The notes under the pieces were generated by a model, which saw nothing but the letters and a program-made list of their open reading frames with translations, made no database searches and was not told where the DNA came from. This document shows positions 58,678-64,000 of a DNA stretch of 64,000 nt, one piece after another. Made by a program: the position numbers and the translations under genes. The stretch is taken from NCBI RefSeq assembly GCF_002234375.1, contig NZ_NMQV01000005.1, positions 186,001-250,000 on the forward strand, read 5' to 3'. Source of the stretch: Pseudomonas fluvialis (GTDB lineage: Bacteria > Pseudomonadota > Gammaproteobacteria > Pseudomonadales > Pseudomonadaceae). The first letter of the stretch is position 1. Every line of letters begins with the position of its first letter.

Positions 58678-59450
58678 GCTGGACGGAACAACGGATCTGG
58701 CTGACCGGTGCCAGCAGTGGTATCGGTTTGGCACTGGCCGAACAGTTGCTCGAGCGGGGCGCACGCCTGGCCCTCAGCGCGCGACGTGAGGCGCCGCTGC
58801 AGGCCCTTGCCGAACGTTATCCCGGACAGGTGCTGGTCCTGCCGGGCGACCTCGGTCAGGAGAGCCAGGTACAGGCCATCGCCCAGGCCATCGATGCCCA
58901 CTGGGGCGCACTGGATATGCTGCTGTGCAATGCCGGCAGTTGCGAATATGTCGAAGCGGGCGCTTTCCAGGCAGCCAGTATCGAACGCATGCTGCGTAGC
59001 AACCTGCTGTCGGTGGCCTATGCCATCGAGGCGGGCCTGCCGCTGCTGCGCCGCGGCCGACAGGCGCAACTGGTCGCGGTGGGCAGTTCGGTCACCTACC
59101 TGCCGCTGCCCCGCGCAGAAGCCTACGGCTGCTCCAAGGCCGGCCTGCGCTACCTGCTGCAAAGCCTACGCATTGCCCTGGCCAGTGAGGACATCGCAGT
59201 CACGCTGATCAGCCCCGGCTTTGTCGACACCCCGCTGACCCAGCGTAACGATTTCCCCATGCCGATGCGCTGGACAGCCGAGCGTGCCGCCAGCGAGATC
59301 ATCACGCGCCTGCCGGCGCGCCCGCTGGAAATCCGTTTCCCCGGCCCCTTCATCAGCCTGCTGCGCCTGCTGGGCAGCCTGCCGCAACGTTGGCAGCTGG
59401 CCATTGGCCGCCGCCTGGCGCGCCCCGTTCACAAGGAATCACGACCATGA
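58674..59450 (+). CDS. Short-chain dehydrogenase/reductase
   Basis: A 258-residue SDR with the cofactor motif TGASSGIG (residues 11-18), the NAG motif LLCNAGS, catalytic Ser in VAVGSSVTYLP and YxxxK in AYGCSKAG. The substrate is unknown; company with a Cfa-like gene and a FAD enzyme suggests lipid or alcohol/ketone chemistry. It overlaps its neighbours by four bases on each side. Confidence 0.92.
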   Translation: MSWTEQRIWLTGASSGIGLALAEQLLERGARLALSARREAPLQALAERYPGQVLVLPGDLGQESQVQAIAQAIDAHWGALDMLLCNAGSCEYVEAGAFQAASIERMLRSNLLSVAYAIEAGLPLLRRGRQAQLVAVGSSVTYLPLPRAEAYGCSKAGLRYLLQSLRIALASEDIAVTLISPGFVDTPLTQRNDFPMPMRWTAERAASEIITRLPARPLEIRFPGPFISLLRLLGSLPQRWQLAIGRRLARPVHKESRP

Positions 59451-60694
59451 AGATCGCCATCATCGGCAGCGGCATTGCCGGCCTGACCTGCGCCTACCTG
59501 CTCAATCGCCGCCATGCCATCACCCTCTTCGAAGCCGAGTCCTGGGTAGGCGGGCATACGCATACCGTACCGGTCAGCCTGGATGGCCAGCACTACGCCA
59601 TCGACACCGGCTTTATCGTCTTCAATGACTGGACCTATCCAAACTTCATCCACCTGCTGCGCCAGCTTGGCGTGCGCTACCAGCCCACCGAGATGAGCTT
59701 TTCCGTACACGACCCACGTAGCGGCGTGGAGTACAACGGCAATAACCTCAACAGCCTGTTCGCCCAGCGCAGCAACCTCCTGTCACCGCGCTTCTGGGGC
59801 ATGCTGCAGGATATCTTGCGCTTCAACCGCGAAGCGCTGCGTGACCTGGAGGAAGGGCGCATCGCCGCCGACCTGACCCTGGGCCAATACCTGCAGCAGA
59901 ATGGCTATGGGCAGCGTTTCATCGACCACTACATCGTGCCGATGGGCGCAGCGATCTGGTCGATGTCGCTGGAAGGCATGCTCGGCTTCCCCCTGCAATT
60001 CTTCGTGCGGTTCTTCCGCAACCACGGGCTGCTCTCGGTGAGTGATCGCCCTCAGTGGTATGTCATCGAGGGCGGCTCCAGTGCCTACGTGGAACCGCTG
60101 ACCCGCGACTTCCTGCAGCACATCCGCAGCAACTGCCCGGTACAGCGCATCGAACGCGATGCCAGCGGCGTCACCGTACACAGCGCAGCGGGTAGCGAAC
60201 GCTTCGACAAGGTAGTACTGGCCTGTCACAGCGATCAGGCGCTGGCCCTGCTGGCAAAACCCAGCGAAGCCGAACAACAGATTCTCGGAGCCCTGCCCTA
60301 CGCCGAGAACGATGTGGTGTTGCACACCGACACCCGCCTGCTGCCGCGCCGCCCGCTGGCCTGGGCCAGCTGGAACTACCGGCTGGGCGGACCACGCCAG
60401 CAGCCGGCGGCGGTCACCTACAACATGAACATCCTGCAGGGCATCAAGGCCCCGCAGACCTTCTGCGTCAGCCTCAACCAGAGCGAGGCGATCGCACCCG
60501 ACAAGGTGCTGGCGCGCTTTCGCTATGCCCATCCACAGTACAGCCTGGCCGGCATGGCCGCCCAGGCACGCTGGGAAGAAATCCATGGTGTGCAGCACAG
60601 CTACTATTGCGGCGCCTACTGGGCCAACGGTTTCCACGAGGACGGCGTGGTCAGCGCGCTGCGCGTGGCCAGCGCCTTCGGGGAGCAACTGTGA
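59447..60694 (+). CDS. FAD-dependent oxidoreductase (amine-oxidase family)
   Basis: The 415-residue protein has the dinucleotide-binding motif IIGSGIAGLTCAYLL at residue 4 and GGHTHTVPVSLDGQHYAIDTGFIVFND, which place it in the flavin amine-oxidase/phytoene-desaturase-like superfamily. The ATG at 59447 overlaps the SDR stop by four bases. It is cotranscribed with DUF1365 and a Cfa-like gene, the combination seen in several light- or singlet-oxygen-responsive bacterial loci; a role in fatty-acid oxidation or desaturation is inference. Confidence 0.88.
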   Translation: MKIAIIGSGIAGLTCAYLLNRRHAITLFEAESWVGGHTHTVPVSLDGQHYAIDTGFIVFNDWTYPNFIHLLRQLGVRYQPTEMSFSVHDPRSGVEYNGNNLNSLFAQRSNLLSPRFWGMLQDILRFNREALRDLEEGRIAADLTLGQYLQQNGYGQRFIDHYIVPMGAAIWSMSLEGMLGFPLQFFVRFFRNHGLLSVSDRPQWYVIEGGSSAYVEPLTRDFLQHIRSNCPVQRIERDASGVTVHSAAGSERFDKVVLACHSDQALALLAKPSEAEQQILGALPYAENDVVLHTDTRLLPRRPLAWASWNYRLGGPRQQPAAVTYNMNILQGIKAPQTFCVSLNQSEAIAPDKVLARFRYAHPQYSLAGMAAQARWEEIHGVQHSYYCGAYWANGFHEDGVVSALRVASAFGEQL

Positions 60695-61503
60695 GCGCGC
60701 TACAGCACAGCGCGCTGTACCTCGGCCAGGTTGGGCACCGGCGTTTTGCTCCGCGTGCGCACGCCTTCAACTATGCCATCGGCCTGTTCTACCTCGACCT
60801 CGACGAACTGCCGCAGCTCCTGCAACTCAGTCGCTGCCTGGGCTCGCAGCGCTGGCGGCCACTGGCGTTCCGCGAGCAGGACTACCTGCCGGGCCTGACC
60901 GGCAGCGGCCTGTCACTGCGTGAAGCGGTGCGCCAGCGTCTGCACGAGGCGCTCGGCCGCGATATCGACGGCCCGGTCCGTCTGCTCACCCAGCTGCGCT
61001 GCTGGGGACTGAGTTTCAACCCGGCCAGTTTTTTCTACTGTTTCGATCGCCAGGAACAGTTGCAGGCGATCCTCGTCGAGGTCAGCAATACCCCCTGGCG
61101 CGAACGCTATCACTACGTGCTACCCGCCCAGGGCGACGGCCCGCAGTTCTTCGCGGTGGCGAAGTGTTTCCATGTCTCGCCCTACCTGCCCCGCGAGGTG
61201 GATTACCACATGCACTTCAGCCCACCGGGCCAGCGCCTGGGCATTCACATGGCCGACTGGCAGGGCCCGCTCAAGCTGTTCGATGCCAGCCTCAGCCTGC
61301 GCCGCGAGCCACTGGACCAGCGCAGCCTGCATCGCTACCTGCGGCATTTTCCGTGGATGACCGGCAAGGCCGTGCTAGGCATCTACTGGCAGGCCTTGCG
61401 CCTGCTGCTCAAACGTACCCCCATCCATGACCATCAGGCGGCCCTGGGCCAGTTCCAGGTCGCTCAGTTTCGTCACAAGGAGTCAGCCGATGAAAACCTC
61501 TAG
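60691..61503 (+). CDS. DUF1365 family protein
   Basis: A 270-residue protein that starts at GTG within a GTGA overlap with the previous stop. It contains family blocks RRFAPRAHAFNYAIGLFYLDLDEL and LTQLRCWGLSFNPASFFYCFD, and HVSPYLPREVDYHMHF. DUF1365 is commonly linked to FAD oxidoreductase and Cfa-like genes; activity unknown. It overlaps the Cfa-like gene by 14 bases. Confidence 0.88.
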   Translation: MSALQHSALYLGQVGHRRFAPRAHAFNYAIGLFYLDLDELPQLLQLSRCLGSQRWRPLAFREQDYLPGLTGSGLSLREAVRQRLHEALGRDIDGPVRLLTQLRCWGLSFNPASFFYCFDRQEQLQAILVEVSNTPWRERYHYVLPAQGDGPQFFAVAKCFHVSPYLPREVDYHMHFSPPGQRLGIHMADWQGPLKLFDASLSLRREPLDQRSLHRYLRHFPWMTGKAVLGIYWQALRLLLKRTPIHDHQAALGQFQVAQFRHKESADENL

Positions 61504-62761
61504 CCTCACCGGCAAAGCGCGCCTGTTCAGCCACACCGGCCTGGCCAATGGCCTGCTGCGCAGCGCGGTATTGCGCCAGCTTGGCCAACTGCGCCATGGC
61601 CAGCTGCGCGTCATCGAACAGGGCGAAAGCATGGAGTTCGGCCCGGGTGGGCACGGTCCGCATGCCGAGATCGAAATTATCGACAGCGCTGCCTGGGGCC
61701 TGATCGCCGGCAACGGCTCGATCGGTGCCGGCGAGGCCTATATCCATGGTTACTGGTGCAGCCCCGACCTGACCGCCGTGGTGCGCCTGTTCGTCGCCAA
61801 TCTCGACGTACTCGACGCCATGGAGCGTGGCCTGGCCAGCCTCGGCCGACCGCTGGTCAAGGCCCTGCACTGGCTCAACCGCAATACCCGCAGCGGCGCG
61901 CGCCGCAATATTGCCGCGCACTATGACCTGGGTAATGCCCTGTTCGAGCAGTTCCTTGATCCGACCATGATGTATTCGGCGGCGATGTTCCCGCCCGGTT
62001 GCGACGACCTGGAGCAGGCGCAACTACACAAGCTGGAGCGCATCTGCCAGAAGCTCGACCTCAAGCCCAGCGATCACTTGCTGGAAATCGGCACCGGCTG
62101 GGGCAGCATGGCCATCTATGCCGCCAGCCACTACGGCTGCCGGGTGACCACCACCACCCTGTCGCGCGAGCAGTTTGCCTACACCCAGGCGCGCATCGAG
62201 GCTCAGGGCCTGCAGGATCGTATCACCCTGCTGTTAGAGGACTACCGCGACCTGCGTGGCGAATACGACAAGCTGGTGTCGATCGAGATGATCGAAGCGG
62301 TGGGTCATCGTTTCCTGCCCACCTATTTCCGCCAGTGCGCAAGCCTGCTCAAACCCGACGGGTTGATGCTGCTGCAGGCCATCACCATCCGCGAGCAGCG
62401 CTATGAAATGGCCCGCCGCTCGGTGGACTTCATCCAGCGTTACATCTTCCCCGGCGGCGCCCTGCCCTCGGTACACAAGATGCTGGAAATCGTTGGCCGC
62501 GACACGGACCTCAACCTGCACCACCTGGAAGATTTCGGCCTGCATTACGCCCGCACCCTGCGCCACTGGCACGAACGCCTGCGCCAGGCGCGCGGCAAAC
62601 TGGCCGAACTGGGCTACGACGAGTACTTCTTCCGTCTCTGGGAGTTTTACCTGTGCTATTGCGAAGGCGGCTTCCTCGAGCGCAGCATCGGCACCGCGCA
62701 CCTGCTGCTGGCCAAGCCGCAGGCCCGGCCATTGCCGCTCCTGGGAAAGTTCGATGAATAA
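61490..62761 (+). CDS. Cfa-like SAM-dependent fatty-acyl methyltransferase
   Basis: The 423-residue protein belongs to the cyclopropane-fatty-acid synthase family: SAM site LLEIGTGWGSMAIYAA (near residue 198), IAAHYDLGNALFEQFLD, EDYRDLRGEYDKLVSIEMIEAVGH and RYIFPGGALPSV. By eye against E. coli Cfa, C139 is Ala (MYSAAMF), H266 is Gln (LLQAI), while E239 (MIEAV), I268 and Y317 (HYARTL) are kept. C139 and H266 bind bicarbonate in Cfa, so the product may not be a cyclopropane ring. It has AAGGAG before the ATG and overlaps both neighbours. Confidence 0.88.
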   Translation: MKTSSLTGKARLFSHTGLANGLLRSAVLRQLGQLRHGQLRVIEQGESMEFGPGGHGPHAEIEIIDSAAWGLIAGNGSIGAGEAYIHGYWCSPDLTAVVRLFVANLDVLDAMERGLASLGRPLVKALHWLNRNTRSGARRNIAAHYDLGNALFEQFLDPTMMYSAAMFPPGCDDLEQAQLHKLERICQKLDLKPSDHLLEIGTGWGSMAIYAASHYGCRVTTTTLSREQFAYTQARIEAQGLQDRITLLLEDYRDLRGEYDKLVSIEMIEAVGHRFLPTYFRQCASLLKPDGLMLLQAITIREQRYEMARRSVDFIQRYIFPGGALPSVHKMLEIVGRDTDLNLHHLEDFGLHYARTLRHWHERLRQARGKLAELGYDEYFFRLWEFYLCYCEGGFLERSIGTAHLLLAKPQARPLPLLGKFDE

Positions 62762-63263
62762 ACTGCTGCTCAACGCCCTGCTGTTTCAGCTCGGCTGGTT
62801 CCTCTGCGTATTCGCCGCCCAGCAGCCCTGGTTGCTGCTCGGCGTGCCGTTGCTGCTGGCCATCCACCTGCGCTGGGTGGCCGGCTGGCACGCCGAAGGC
62901 CGTCTACTGGTCAGCGTGCTGCTGAGCGGCGCGGCACTGGACAGTACCTTGCTGCAAATGGGCGTGCTCGACTTTGCTGGCGACAGCCTGCTGCTGCCAC
63001 TCTGGCTGGCCACCCTGTGGCTGCTGTTCGGCACCACGCTCAATCATTGCCTGGCCTGGAGCGCACGGCCCTGGTGGCGTGCCAGCCTGCTCGGCGCATG
63101 TGGCGGGCCGTTGTCCTACTACGCTGGCGCGCAACTGGCCGGTGTCGGGATGCCGCTGGGCCTGTGGCCCAGCTTGCTGATCCTCGCCGGCTGCTGGGCC
63201 GTCTTGCTACCGCTGCTGCATGGTTTCGCCAGCCTGCAACGGCAACGTCTGGCCAGTCAGTGA
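62754..63263 (+). CDS. DUF2878 membrane protein
   Basis: A 169-residue protein with about five hydrophobic segments; starts MNKLLLNALLFQLGWFLCVFA and has RPWWRASLLGACGGPLSYYAG, typical of DUF2878. It often accompanies Cfa-like and DUF1365 genes. Its start overlaps the Cfa-like stop by eight bases. It ends the operon, 15 bp from the convergent tatE stop. Confidence 0.85.
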   Translation: MNKLLLNALLFQLGWFLCVFAAQQPWLLLGVPLLLAIHLRWVAGWHAEGRLLVSVLLSGAALDSTLLQMGVLDFAGDSLLLPLWLATLWLLFGTTLNHCLAWSARPWWRASLLGACGGPLSYYAGAQLAGVGMPLGLWPSLLILAGCWAVLLPLLHGFASLQRQRLASQ

Positions 63264-63278
63264 CCCACCCTCAGGCGC

Positions 63279-63437
63279 TTAGGATTTCTCACCGGGCTGT
63301 TCGTCACTGCCCACCGCACGGCGAAAGCCCTTGATGGCGCCTCCCAGGTCGCTGCCCAGGCCACGCAGGCGCTTGGTGCCGAACAGCAGGGCAACGATCA
63401 GCAAAATGATCAGCAATTGCCAGACACTGATTCCCAT
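63279..63437 (-). CDS. tatE: TatE/TatA-family translocase subunit of the nos cluster
   Basis: A 52-residue protein ([20 protein letters not shown]) with one N-terminal membrane helix and the [23 protein letters not shown] amphipathic hinge typical of TatA/E. It follows nosL on the minus strand, 15 bp away, with GAGGAG before the ATG. In P. stutzeri a tatE gene ends the nosRZDFYL-tatE cluster, and N2O reductase NosZ is a Tat substrate, so tatE is favoured over general tatA. Confidence 0.85.
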   Translation of the reverse strand: MGISVWQLLIILLIVALLFGTKRLRGLGSDLGGAIKGFRRAVGSDEQPGEKS

Positions 63438-63452
63438 GGTCCTGCTCCTCGA

Positions 63453-64000
63453 TTAATGGTGCGCGTGGGCGTCATGGCCGGCTTCGGCAGCCTGGCTGTC
63501 GGTTTGCTGGCTCATGGGCGCATGCCCATGTCCCATGGCGGCGCCCTGTTGCAGCAACTCAGCCGTGATGTCGTCGATGCGCAGCACCTGACCGCCCTGC
63601 ATCTGCGCGAACTGCTCGGCAGCCGCCTGCTCGGCAAAGGAAGCCAGCGGCACACCCATCGCCCCCTGCAGGTTGGGCGCTACCACGTAGTAAGCCGTGC
63701 TGGCGTCGATCAGGTGCTCATCATCGGGAGCCTGCCAGTCGCTGCGCGCCATGTCATGCACAAACATTTTTGCCGTGGCCAGGCGGTTTTCCGGCTGCAG
63801 CCACCAGCCAAACATTTCCGCACTGGAACAGAACTTGCGCACCGCGCCACGCTTTTCCACCGCCTGCCCTTTGGCTCCGGGGAACTCTTCGATGATCATG
63901 CCGCAGACATGGCATTCATCACTGTCATGGATGGCTACCGGCACGATCTCGCGTACCTCTTCGGCTTTTTCCCCACACCCGGCCAGCAGGCTGGCACCCA
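63453..64000 (-). CDS. nosL: NosL, copper-binding lipoprotein for N2O reductase assembly (5' end beyond window)
   Basis: The visible 182 codons start inside the signal peptide: SLLAGC lipobox at the window edge, then the copper motif DECHVCGMII, FCSSAEMFGW and MFVHDM segments, and a His-rich tail ending HGHAPM...HDAHAHH. NosL delivers Cu(I) for the Cu-Z site of NosZ. The translation start is outside the window; any internal GTG start (63944) is downstream of the lipobox. The next gene is tatE. Confidence 0.93.
   Translation of the reverse strand, partial: GASLLAGCGEKAEEVREIVPVAIHDSDECHVCGMIIEEFPGAKGQAVEKRGAVRKFCSSAEMFGWWLQPENRLATAKMFVHDMARSDWQAPDDEHLIDASTAYYVVAPNLQGAMGVPLASFAEQAAAEQFAQMQGGQVLRIDDITAELLQQGAAMGHGHAPMSQQTDSQAAEAGHDAHAHH

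Overview
The window is a gene-dense, GC-rich piece of a Pseudomonas (sensu lato) chromosome. The strongest evidence is the contiguous cbrX-cbrA-cbrB-crcZ carbon-catabolite regulatory block, the kdsD-to-ptsO block around rpoN, and mapZ, all typical of Pseudomonadaceae. A nosL-tatE pair at the right edge suggests the organism is a nitrous-oxide-reducing denitrifier. I see no prophage, IS transposase, CRISPR array or rRNA operon. Transfer-like features are limited to one MITE-like inverted-repeat element and one REP-like palindrome.

Layout. 1-2112 (minus): mlaF-mlaE-mlaD-(mlaC) phospholipid transport. 2325-9297 (plus): kdsD-kdsC-lptC-lptA-lptB-rpoN-hpf-ptsN-rapZ-ptsO, covering Kdo synthesis, LPS transport, sigma-54 and the nitrogen PTS. 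9400-14858: pmbA, darP, sfsA, an aminotransferase, dksA and gluQ. 14937-20020: cbrX, CbrA sensor, CbrB activator and the CrcZ small RNA with its own sigma-54 promoter. 20135-26020: pcnB, folK, panB-panC, panD, pgi. 26104-32096: a thiolase, an rRNA-type methyltransferase, a DUF748/AsmA-like envelope protein and two tandem DUF2845 proteins. 32108-42465: MscS channel, YajQ, a REC plus degenerate GGDEF regulator, panE, a sensor kinase, a cobalamin adenosyltransferase and a large five-PAS GGDEF-EAL protein. 42576-42789: MITE-like repeat. 42999-54760: ettA, gdhA, DUF4105 and DUF3015 envelope proteins, a small TraR/DksA protein, a Lon-like protease, two conserved small proteins, glyA, tRNA-Trp and mapZ. 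54825-63263: a nine-gene operon, apparently light-regulated. 63279-64000 (minus): tatE and nosL, converging on that operon.

The most interesting part is 54825-63263. Five copies of TGTACAA surround a sigma-70-like promoter, followed by nine genes that nearly all overlap: a TudS-DUF1722 protein (RudS-like tRNA 4-thiouridine desulfidase), a MerR/LitR-family regulator that seems to lack the cobalamin-binding histidine, a class I photolyase, an NTF2-like protein, a short-chain dehydrogenase, an FAD oxidoreductase, a DUF1365 protein, a Cfa-like methyltransferase and a DUF2878 membrane protein. Two residues that bind bicarbonate in E. coli Cfa appear replaced in the Cfa-like enzyme. I read the operon as a photoprotection programme acting on DNA (photolyase), tRNA (s4U removal) and membrane lipid (an unidentified fatty-acid modification). 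The chemistry of the lipid branch is inference.

Cyclic-di-GMP proteins recur (YajQ, degenerate GGDEF regulator, GGDEF-EAL protein, MapZ). RpoN, CbrA, CbrB and CrcZ form a regulatory chain contained almost entirely in this window. Start codons were chosen from ribosome-binding sites, overlaps and family lengths. Family assignments come from motif recognition, not database searches.
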